59,606 nucleotides of DNA from Acidobacteriota bacterium (lineage in GTDB: Bacteria; Acidobacteriota; Thermoanaerobaculia; Multivoradales; Multivoraceae), in NCBI GenBank assembly GCA_026707325.1, contig JAPOXA010000123.1:1-59606 (forward strand). The letters are read 5' to 3'. Shown piece by piece: positions 51,574-58,684 of this stretch. Each line of letters begins with the position of its first letter. The first letter of the stretch is position 1. The notes under the pieces are model-generated. The model was not told where the DNA came from and did not search any database. It was given only the letters and a program-made list of their open reading frames with translations. Position numbers and translations under genes: made by a program.

Positions 51574-53616
51574 TTACTCCAGCGCCAACGCCACCAGGGC
51601 CGGGATTTGTTCCCCGCGTCCGGCACCGACGGTAAAGGCCACGTATTGCCGGCCCTCGTGTAGATAGGTCATCGGCGTGCCGTGCGGCGTGGGTTCGACG
51701 CGGTGCTCCCAGAGCTTGGCGCCGTCCCGCTTGTCGTAGGCGCGGATGTGGCCGGCGTTGCCCATGAAGGTCATCCGGCTCGCGTCGTAGTCGGCCTGGA
51801 TGATGAAGATCAGGTCCTTCGTCAACACCAGGCCGCCGTTCGAGAGGATGCCGTGGGAGGCGCTGCCCAGGTCCGGCAGGCCGAGGTGGGCGATCGCGGG
51901 ATGGTCCTTCGGGCCCGGGCCGTGGGCGACCTGCCACAGGTGCTCGCCGGTGTTCAGGTCGATCGCGGTGATCCGGCTGTGGGGCGGCTTGACCAGGGGA
52001 AGGCCGCGCGGCCCGTCCACGAGGTTGAGAGCATCGACGTAGCGGAACTCGGAGCGGGCCGCGTCGGCCGGTTGCACGCCGAAGCTCATCACCTTGGTCA
52101 TCGACGGCACGTAGAGAACGCCGGCCTCGGGATCGACCGCGGCGCCCCTCCAGTTCGCGCCGCCGGCGGCGGACGGCAGTGTCAGCACGCCGAGCTTGCC
52201 GCCCTCCTTGACCTCGAGCGGCGGCGTGAAGATAGGGCCCAGCACGTAGTCCTCGACGATCTCGAGCGCCTCGGCGCGCAGTTCCGGCGTGAAGTCGATC
52301 AGGTCGTCCTCGGTGAAGCCGAGCCGCTCGAAGGGCTCCGGCTTCGTCGGCATCGGTTGGGTCGGCGAAGTCCATTCGCCGGGCACCGCCGTCTGCGGCA
52401 CCGGTATCTCCTCGATCGGCCACACGGGCTCGCCCGTCTCCCGATCGAAGACGTAGGTGATGCCCTGCTTGCTGACCAGGGCGACGGCCCTGATCTCGCG
52501 GCCATCGACGGTGACGTCAACCAGGTTCGGGGCCGAGGCCAGGTCGTAGTCCCATAGACCGTGGCGGACCGCCTGGAAGTGCCACTTCCGCTCGCCGGTG
52601 CGGGCATCCAGAGCCACCAGGCTCTCCGCGAACAGGTTGTCGCCGCGCCGGTGGCCGCCGTACCAGTCGTTCGTCGGCGTCGACACCGGCAGGTAGACGA
52701 AGCCGAGTTCGTCGTCGCAGCTCATCATCGTCCAGACGTTCGTGTTTCCGGAGTACTCCCAGGACCCGTCGAGCCAGGTCTCGTTGCCGAACTCGCCGGG
52801 TTGCGGAATCGTGTGGAAGATCCAGCGCATCTCCCCGGTGCGCACGTCGTAGCCGCGGACATGGCCGGGAGGCATCGTCGGCCCGCGCGGGCCGTCGGAA
52901 ATGACCGAGCCGAGCACGATGACGTCGGCGCAGACGATCGGCGGCGCCGAGTGGGTGTACTGGCGTTCGTTGATCTCGCGGCCCAGGCCGACGGCGGTGT
53001 TCACCATGCCGCCGTCGCCGAAGGCCGGGTCCGGCTCGCCGGTCATCCGGTCGAGCGAGATCAGGCGCCGGTGGTGCGCTGCGTAGATCAGGCGCTCGGC
53101 GGCTTCGCCGTCGATCTCCCCGCTCCAGTACTCCAGCCCTCGCTGCTGGAAACCGGCGTTCGCCGGACGGCCGGCGTCGTAGCTCCGTGGGTCGTAGACC
53201 CAGAGCGTCTCGCCTGTGCCCGGGTCGATCGCCGCCACCTGGCTGAGCGAGGTCGTGATGTAGAGCGTGCCGTCGATGTAGAGCGGCGTGCTCTTGTACA
53301 TGCCGCCGCGAAACTCCGTGTCGGCCTCGGTCTCGACCGACGTCCAACGCCAGACTTCGCGCAGCCGGTCGACGTTGGACGGGTTGATCTGGTCGAGCGG
53401 CGAGTACTTGGTGGACGCGCGGTCGGCGGCGTAGTGATGCCACTCGCCGACCGCGTCGCCGCCAGGGCCGGGCTCGGAGTCGCCGCCGCATCCGAAAGCC
53501 AGGATCAGGAGGAGAATCGCGCTCGCGGCCAGTCCGGAACCGGAAGCGGGCCAGAGGGCCGGCACACAGGCAATCGACGAAGACGTGGAGACACGGGCGG
53601 CCTTGTTGCGCAACAT
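51574..53616 (-). CDS. PQQ-dependent dehydrogenase (quinoprotein)
   Basis: This 680-residue exported quinoprotein dehydrogenase has an N-terminal hydrophobic segment ending in a possible lipobox (LILAFGC), followed by an eight-bladed propeller with W-motif repeats: TGETLWVYDP, TGEMRWIFHTIP, TGERKWHFQAV, TGEPVWPIEEIP, TGEHLWQVAHGP and GAKLWEHRV. DGTLYITTSLSQVAAIDP and HGLWDYDLASAPNLVDV are typical of the membrane-glucose-dehydrogenase-like branch. There is no C-terminal cytochrome c domain. It oxidises a sugar or alcohol in the periplasm and passes electrons to the respiratory chain. The ATG at 53616 has TAGACT ending 6 nt upstream. The PQQ supply is not encoded in this window. Confidence 0.92.
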   Translation of the reverse strand: MLRNKAARVSTSSSIACVPALWPASGSGLAASAILLLILAFGCGGDSEPGPGGDAVGEWHHYAADRASTKYSPLDQINPSNVDRLREVWRWTSVETEADTEFRGGMYKSTPLYIDGTLYITTSLSQVAAIDPGTGETLWVYDPRSYDAGRPANAGFQQRGLEYWSGEIDGEAAERLIYAAHHRRLISLDRMTGEPDPAFGDGGMVNTAVGLGREINERQYTHSAPPIVCADVIVLGSVISDGPRGPTMPPGHVRGYDVRTGEMRWIFHTIPQPGEFGNETWLDGSWEYSGNTNVWTMMSCDDELGFVYLPVSTPTNDWYGGHRRGDNLFAESLVALDARTGERKWHFQAVRHGLWDYDLASAPNLVDVTVDGREIRAVALVSKQGITYVFDRETGEPVWPIEEIPVPQTAVPGEWTSPTQPMPTKPEPFERLGFTEDDLIDFTPELRAEALEIVEDYVLGPIFTPPLEVKEGGKLGVLTLPSAAGGANWRGAAVDPEAGVLYVPSMTKVMSFGVQPADAARSEFRYVDALNLVDGPRGLPLVKPPHSRITAIDLNTGEHLWQVAHGPGPKDHPAIAHLGLPDLGSASHGILSNGGLVLTKDLIFIIQADYDASRMTFMGNAGHIRAYDKRDGAKLWEHRVEPTPHGTPMTYLHEGRQYVAFTVGAGRGEQIPALVALALE

Positions 53617-53622
53617 CCGGCG

Positions 53623-53628
53623 AGTCTA
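53623..53628 (-). promoter_or_regulatory. -10 TAGACT, leaderless spacing, PQQ dehydrogenase
   Basis: TAGACT on the minus strand, then 6 nt (CGCCGG), then ATG 53616. This is the shortest spacing of the series. Confidence 0.5.
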
Positions 53629-53641
53629 CGTGGCGATCCTG

Positions 53642-53647
53642 TACGCT
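53642..53647 (+). promoter_or_regulatory. -10 TACGCT before acyl-CoA dehydrogenase
   Basis: TACGCT is 41 nt before ATG 53689. The leader carries CAGGAGA, a normal Shine-Dalgarno site. Confidence 0.4.
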
Positions 53648-53688
53648 AAGCGGCCTTCAGGAACAAGGTACTGCAGGAGAACAGAACC

Positions 53689-54984
53689 ATGGCATGGGAC
53701 TTCGAAACAGACGCTGAATTCCAGGACAAGCTGGACTGGATGGACGAGTTCGTCACGAACGAGATCGAACCGCTTCGATTCGTCCTCGGCAGCCCTTACG
53801 ATCTCTCCTGCCCGAAGCGCCAGAAGCTGATCCCGCCGCTCCAGGAGGAGGTCAGGAAGCGCAAGCTCTGGGCCTGCCATCTCGGGCCCGACCTCGGCGG
53901 CCAGGGTTACGGCCAGGTCAAGCTGGCGCTGATGAACGAGATACTCGGCCGCTCGCCGCACGCGCCGATCGTGTTCGGCTGCCAGGCGCCGGACTCGGGC
54001 AACGCGGAGATCATCGCCCACTACGGTACGGACGATCAGAAGGCCCGCTACCTGCAACCCCTCCTCGACAACAGGATGGTCTCCGCCTACTCGATGACGG
54101 AGCCGCACGGCGGTTCCGACCCGAAGGTGTTCACGACCCGCGCCGTCCTCGACGGAGACGAGTGGGTGATCAACGGCGAGAAGTGGTTTTCCTCGAACGC
54201 CCGCTACGCCTCCCTGCTGGTCGTCATGGTGGTCACCGATCCGGACGCGCCGCCCTACAACAGGATGTCGATGTTCCTGGTGCCCAAGGACACGCCGGGA
54301 GTCAAGATCATCCGCAACGTCGCCGTCGGCACCGGCAACGAGGACGGCTCACACGGCTACGTCCGCTACACGGACGTGCGCGTGCCCAAGGATCACCTGC
54401 TCGGCCAGCGCGGCCAGGGCTTCGTGGTGGCCCAGACCCGCCTCGGCGGCGGCCGCATCCACCACGCGATGCGGACGATCGCCAAGGTCCGCACCGCCTT
54501 CGACCAGATGTGCGAGCGGGTGCTGTCCCGGGAGACGCAGGGTGAACTGCTTGCGCAGAAGCAGCTCGTCCAGGAGAAGATCGCCGACTCCTGGGCGCAG
54601 ATCGAGCAGTTCCGACTGTTCGTTCTGCAGACCGCCTGGAAGATCGACAAGTACAAGGACTACCGGATGGTCCGCAAGGACATCTCGGCGGTCAAGGCGG
54701 TCATGCCGAAGGTCTACCTCGACGTCTTCTCACGGGCGCTGATGATCCACGGCTCGCTCGGCGTCTCGAACGAGATGACCTTCTCGGCGGGCGTCGTCGA
54801 CTCCTTCCACATGGCCCTGGCCGACGGGCCGACCGAGGTCCACAAGATCACGGTGGCGAGGCAAATCCTCCGCGAGTACGGGGGCACGGACGACCTCTTC
54901 CCGACGACCCACCTGCCGAAGCTCCGGCAGGCGGCGCTCGAGAAGTACGCCGAAGCGCTGGAACTGGAGGTCGCTGCTCTCTAG
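53689..54984 (+). CDS. Acyl-CoA dehydrogenase
   Basis: This 431-residue FAD enzyme catalyses alpha,beta-dehydrogenation of an acyl-CoA. It has the FAD/substrate stretch AYSMTEPHGGSDPK, the middle beta-domain INGEKWFSSNA, and C-terminal helices with MIHGSLGVSNEMTF and the closing DGPTEVHKITVARQI signature. Length and sequence resemble the ACAD10/11-like branch. CAGGAGA precedes the ATG. Electrons would go to electron-transfer flavoprotein, not encoded here. It is consistent with the CoA-transferases and enoyl hydratase elsewhere in the window. Confidence 0.94.
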   Translation: MAWDFETDAEFQDKLDWMDEFVTNEIEPLRFVLGSPYDLSCPKRQKLIPPLQEEVRKRKLWACHLGPDLGGQGYGQVKLALMNEILGRSPHAPIVFGCQAPDSGNAEIIAHYGTDDQKARYLQPLLDNRMVSAYSMTEPHGGSDPKVFTTRAVLDGDEWVINGEKWFSSNARYASLLVVMVVTDPDAPPYNRMSMFLVPKDTPGVKIIRNVAVGTGNEDGSHGYVRYTDVRVPKDHLLGQRGQGFVVAQTRLGGGRIHHAMRTIAKVRTAFDQMCERVLSRETQGELLAQKQLVQEKIADSWAQIEQFRLFVLQTAWKIDKYKDYRMVRKDISAVKAVMPKVYLDVFSRALMIHGSLGVSNEMTFSAGVVDSFHMALADGPTEVHKITVARQILREYGGTDDLFPTTHLPKLRQAALEKYAEALELEVAAL

Positions 54985-55031
54985 CAGCCAGCGGCGCGGA
55001 CTCACACGTAGCGTTCCACGGCGCAAGCTGC

Positions 55032-55037
55032 TACATT
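55032..55037 (+). promoter_or_regulatory. -10 TACATT, leaderless spacing, small membrane gene
   Basis: TACATT ends 9 nt before ATG 55047 with no ribosome-binding site between. Confidence 0.45.
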
Positions 55038-55046
55038 CCGCTCGCC

Positions 55047-55388
55047 ATGTTCAAGAACTTCATGTTTGCGATCGCCTACATTCTCGGCGCCGGTTGGTGG
55101 GCCAGTCAGGCCATGGTCGACGCGGCGGCCGGGTCCTGGTGGAACCTCCTCGCCTTCTTCGCCGTCCTGACCTTCTTCCTGGTCCGAGTCGGCTGCATGG
55201 GCGGCAGCGAGGAAGGCGCCCAGAAGATGGGCAACGTCTTCTCGATCATCATCGCCGTTGCCTTGCTGGTCATCGCGGGGATGGGACTGGCCGGCGGCGA
55301 CGGGAGCATCGCGAACGTGGTCTTCGCGCTCCTGTTCGCGGTCGTGGCCGGCCTCGGCCTCCGCGCGACCGCCGCCGCGCACGCCTAA
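55047..55388 (+). CDS. Small membrane protein of unknown function
   Basis: This 113-residue protein has four predicted hydrophobic segments (about 5-25, 31-47, 64-82, 86-108) and a short polar loop with GCMGGSEEGAQKMG between the second and third. No family recognised. It is followed after 18 nt by the DUF4399 lipoprotein and probably shares its transcript. Confidence 0.7.
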   Translation: MFKNFMFAIAYILGAGWWASQAMVDAAAGSWWNLLAFFAVLTFFLVRVGCMGGSEEGAQKMGNVFSIIIAVALLVIAGMGLAGGDGSIANVVFALLFAVVAGLGLRATAAAHA

Positions 55389-55406
55389 GACTACGGAGAA
55401 ACGGAA

Positions 55407-55931
55407 ATGCTCCTCGACATCGCGAAGAACCGCCACACCCTGACCTTGGCGGCAGCCCTGCTGCTGCTTCCGCTTGGCGCATGCGGCGGCACCGGTGCCG
55501 ACGACGACCACGCGGACCACGGCCACATGGAAGGCGACATGGGCCACGCCGAAGAAGCGGCCGACGACGGCGCGCCGCGCGTCTACTTCGTGGGACTGGA
55601 GAACCACGCCACGATCCCCAGCCTGATCAACCTGCAGTTCGCGGCCGAGAACTTCGTCATCGAACCCGTCGGCGACGGCGCGATCAACGAGGGGGCGGGG
55701 CACTACCACATCGCGATCGACGGGGAGTGCCTGGAGCCGGGCATCGTGATCCCGACAGCGGACCCGTGGATCCACTTCGGAGACGGCTCAGACTCGATCG
55801 AGATCGAACTCACTCCAGGCGAGCACTATCTCTGCCTCCAGATCGGCGACGGCGAACACCGCACGCTCGACGAGCCGGGCCTGTCGCAGTACATCATGGT
55901 GCACGTGGAGGAAGAGGCGGCGACCGAGTAG
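55407..55931 (+). CDS. DUF4399 lipoprotein with His/Asp-rich N-terminus
   Basis: This 174-residue exported lipoprotein has a signal peptide and lipobox LLPLGACGG. After the cysteine comes an acidic, histidine-rich tract (residues about 34-57: DDDHADHGHMEGDMGHAEE) that looks metal-binding. The DUF4399 domain follows: VYFVGLENHATIPS, GAGHYHIAID, DPWIHFGDG, LTPGEHYLCLQIGDGEHR. Its conserved histidines could also hold a metal (copper or zinc, inference). GGAG precedes the ATG. Confidence 0.85.
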   Translation: MLLDIAKNRHTLTLAAALLLLPLGACGGTGADDDHADHGHMEGDMGHAEEAADDGAPRVYFVGLENHATIPSLINLQFAAENFVIEPVGDGAINEGAGHYHIAIDGECLEPGIVIPTADPWIHFGDGSDSIEIELTPGEHYLCLQIGDGEHRTLDEPGLSQYIMVHVEEEAATE

Positions 55932-55935
55932 CCCG

Positions 55936-57981
55936 CTACTCGAAGAAGAACGGGCTGGTCCAGGCGGCGCCGCCGTCTCTCTGAATCACGCGAAGATAGA
56001 GATAGCCGCCAGCTTGAAACCCGGGCAACTGCACGGTCAGGCTGCACTCGCGTTCCCCTTCACCGCACAGCGCCTCGCCAGTCAGGGCGCCTTTGCCGGA
56101 CGCGCCCTGGCGGCTGACCACCTCGATGCGCGCGATCTCCCCGGGTGCGACCGCCCGCACGACCAGCGTCGCCTCCGGCACGCCGGCGATCGGCCCCACT
56201 GTGCCCGCGGCGGCCGCAGCGGCGGGAATGTCGGCGCCGATCGGCCATCCCGCGTAGCTCGCGCGGATCACGATCCTTGGGCCGTTCGTGGCATAGGTGC
56301 GCCGCGCGAGCAACGCCCCGTAGATCCCCTCCCGGGTCACCTCGTCGCTCAGGATCGCCGCCACACCGCCGCTTGGCGACGCCAGGTGAGCCAGGCCCGG
56401 GTGCCCGTCGTGTCCGTCGCTCGAACCCACGAATCCGAGCCGGTAGCCTCGATCCAGAGCGTCGCGGACGAAGTTGCCGGCCAAGGCGTCCCGGACGACC
56501 GTGCCCGGCGCATCGGCAGCCTCGCTCGCACCGTGGACGGACACGATCTCCGTGACGGGTTCGAGTTCGGCCGGAGGCGGCGAAGACCAGTCCGTGGCGA
56601 TCGGCGCACCGGCCGAGTGGTGGGCGAAGGTCAGCGCCCGCACGTCCTCGAGTCCGGCCCACAGTTCCCGCGGTTCGTCGTATCGCTCGTCGATTGAGCT
56701 CCGAAGCAGGCCGGCCGCGGCCCCGGAGCTCGCCTCGAAGAAGACGACGTGGCGATGGCCCTCGACCCAGTTCGTCCACTCGTAGCCGGCCAGAGCGACG
56801 AAGCGTCCCGGTTCGTTGCGGGCATCGGCCGCATCCAGCGTCCGCCGCCAGATGGAGGGTTCGCCGTCCATGAACCGCATGCCCCAGTGGTCGTGGTCGG
56901 TCACCGCCGCGGCGTCGAGGGCGGCCACCTCCCGCGCGTAGCGGAGCAGATCGTCGGGGATCGCGGAGCCGTCGGAGAGTCCGGAGTGGTTCTGAAGGTC
57001 GGCCCAGAGGATGCGCCGGCCGGCCGGCGATACCACCAGCGGATTGCTTTCCGCCTCGAATCCGGGCTCGGCCGCGGCGCCCATCAACCGGCCGCGCACC
57101 CTGATCACACCGCCGGCCTCCGCGGAAAGCCGAAGCGGAACGACGAGCCGGCCTCGATCCTCCACGGCGAGTGCCAGCGAGACGATCCGCTCTCCCTCGG
57201 CCGCGGAATCGGCCCTCGAATCGACCAGGCCGACGCGCGCCGGCAGTCGAAGCTCCAGTGTCCCGGCTGCCACCGGCCAGCCGTTTCCAGCGGCGTCGAC
57301 CAGGGCCGCGTTGAGCTCGACGCGATCGCCCGGCCGAGCAGTCGAGGGCACATGGAGCAGCAGCCGTGCCGGCTGCCCCGGCAACACATCTACCGCCGGC
57401 GACTCACCGATCAGCTCTCGCACCCCGTCGCCGTCTCCGTCTACGCCAATCCAGAAGCGCGACTCACGCTCGGCGTACCGGTCGGCCAGCGCGCCCGCCG
57501 GGCCGGCGCCGTACGTGATCACGATCTCCTGTCCTGCCGCGAGCGGCCGGCCGCCAACGCCGACCGCGAGCAACTGCTGATCCAGCGTCTCCGCCGAGAG
57601 TTCGACGCCGGCGGCGGCCGTCTCGATCGTCGTGTAGCCCAGCGCCTCCGGACGTTCCGTCTGCGGCGTGCTCCAGCCCCAGAAGGGCGACACCTGAAGG
57701 TGGACGGTTCCTCCGACCGCGACGCCCGCCGGCCCTGCCCGGTAGACGATCCGCCAGCTTCCCGGACTGCCGGCGACCGCCGGGCCTCTCAAGGTCGCGA
57801 CGGTGGCGGTGCCGCCGCCGTCAGCGGCCGAACGCGCACGCAGCAGGTCGGCACGCAGTTCTTCGACCACGTCGTGACGCGGAGAACGGTCGGGCCAATC
57901 CTGCTCCGACAACCCGTCCGACCTCGGCACGCACGCCCCCGCAGCCAGGGCCAGAACGCCAGCGAGCAGAAAACGTCGCAT
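55936..57981 (-). CDS. DUF3604 lipoprotein with extra N-terminal domain
   Basis: This 681-residue exported lipoprotein has a signal peptide and lipobox LAAGAC (C18) from ATG 57981; a GTG at 57990 would add only three residues. Residues about 55-330 are beta-rich and unlike the other DUF3604 protein. The metal-dependent domain then begins ILWADLQNHSGLSDGSAIPDD and has AAAVTDHDHWG, LAGYEWTNW, TFAHHSAGAP and GFVGSSDGHDGHPG. The metal ligands (H, D, H-rich motifs) are well placed. Together with the gene at 11735 this makes two DUF3604 members in 46 kb. It ends 5 bp from the DUF4399 stop (convergent). GAGGGG lies just before the ATG. Confidence 0.85.
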   Translation of the reverse strand: MRRFLLAGVLALAAGACVPRSDGLSEQDWPDRSPRHDVVEELRADLLRARSAADGGGTATVATLRGPAVAGSPGSWRIVYRAGPAGVAVGGTVHLQVSPFWGWSTPQTERPEALGYTTIETAAAGVELSAETLDQQLLAVGVGGRPLAAGQEIVITYGAGPAGALADRYAERESRFWIGVDGDGDGVRELIGESPAVDVLPGQPARLLLHVPSTARPGDRVELNAALVDAAGNGWPVAAGTLELRLPARVGLVDSRADSAAEGERIVSLALAVEDRGRLVVPLRLSAEAGGVIRVRGRLMGAAAEPGFEAESNPLVVSPAGRRILWADLQNHSGLSDGSAIPDDLLRYAREVAALDAAAVTDHDHWGMRFMDGEPSIWRRTLDAADARNEPGRFVALAGYEWTNWVEGHRHVVFFEASSGAAAGLLRSSIDERYDEPRELWAGLEDVRALTFAHHSAGAPIATDWSSPPPAELEPVTEIVSVHGASEAADAPGTVVRDALAGNFVRDALDRGYRLGFVGSSDGHDGHPGLAHLASPSGGVAAILSDEVTREGIYGALLARRTYATNGPRIVIRASYAGWPIGADIPAAAAAAGTVGPIAGVPEATLVVRAVAPGEIARIEVVSRQGASGKGALTGEALCGEGERECSLTVQLPGFQAGGYLYLRVIQRDGGAAWTSPFFFE

Positions 57982-58015
57982 CCCCCTCACATCCTCTCAC
58001 GCAACCGGACCGCTG

Positions 58016-58021
58016 TAGTGT
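58016..58021 (+). promoter_or_regulatory. -10-like TAGTGT before P-loop gene
   Basis: TAGTGT ends 11 nt before ATG 58033. This is the weakest member of the leaderless series by sequence and spacing. Confidence 0.35.
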
Positions 58022-58032
58022 CGCCCTCGGTC

Positions 58033-58596
58033 ATGCCCTTCAAAGTCGCCTTCATCGGCACCCACGGCGTCGGCAAGACGACCCTCGCCTACGGCCTCGC
58101 CTCGCGGCTCAAGCGGCGCGACGTGAACCTGGAAGTCGTGGTCGAGGTGGCGCGACGCTGCCCGCTGCCGCTCAACGAGGGCACGACCCTCGAAGCCCAG
58201 TCGTGGATCCTCCACGCCCAGATCGCGGATGAACTCGCCGCCGAAGCCCGCTCCCCCGTCGTCATCTGCGACCGCAGCGTGCTCGACAACTACGTCTACC
58301 TGCTGTTCTCACGCGGCCGCCAGCCGGCGCTGGAACCCCTGATCGGGTCCTGGAGCGACACCTATGACCTGAAGGTCCATGTCCCCATCCTGCGCGGCAG
58401 CGAGGCGCAACCGGACGGCCTTCGGGCCACCGATCCGGCCTTCCGGCGACAGATCGACAACCGGCTGCGGCAGGAGCTGAAGGAACGCCGGATCCACTCG
58501 CTGGCCCTCGACCCCGAGCATCGCGAGAGCTGGCTCGACACGGTCGAGGAGGCGGTCGCGAACCAGCTCCGCGTTTCCCAACTCGACCTGCTCTGA
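58033..58596 (+). CDS. Small P-loop NTPase/kinase-like protein
   Basis: This 187-residue cytoplasmic protein has Walker A FIGTHGVGKTTLAYG (K15) and a Walker-B-like VVICDRSVLDNYVYL. The fold resembles AAA-type ATP/GTPases of the NadR/thymidylate-kinase-like group (EVARRCPLPLNEG, DLKVHVPI). It may phosphorylate a nucleotide or cofactor, but no substrate motif is diagnostic. Monocistronic by position. Confidence 0.8.
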   Translation: MPFKVAFIGTHGVGKTTLAYGLASRLKRRDVNLEVVVEVARRCPLPLNEGTTLEAQSWILHAQIADELAAEARSPVVICDRSVLDNYVYLLFSRGRQPALEPLIGSWSDTYDLKVHVPILRGSEAQPDGLRATDPAFRRQIDNRLRQELKERRIHSLALDPEHRESWLDTVEEAVANQLRVSQLDLL

Positions 58597-58613
58597 GCTG
58601 TGCGCGGGCCGCG

Positions 58614-58619
58614 TATACT
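58614..58619 (+). promoter_or_regulatory. -10 TATACT before nitronate monooxygenase
   Basis: TATACT is 65 nt before ATG 58685. The leader ends with GAGAGGAG, a good ribosome-binding site. Confidence 0.45.
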
Positions 58620-58684
58620 CGCGGGCCGAACAACGAACCCCACCGTCGACCGATACGCACTGCAGCCGATCGAGAGGAGCCGCC

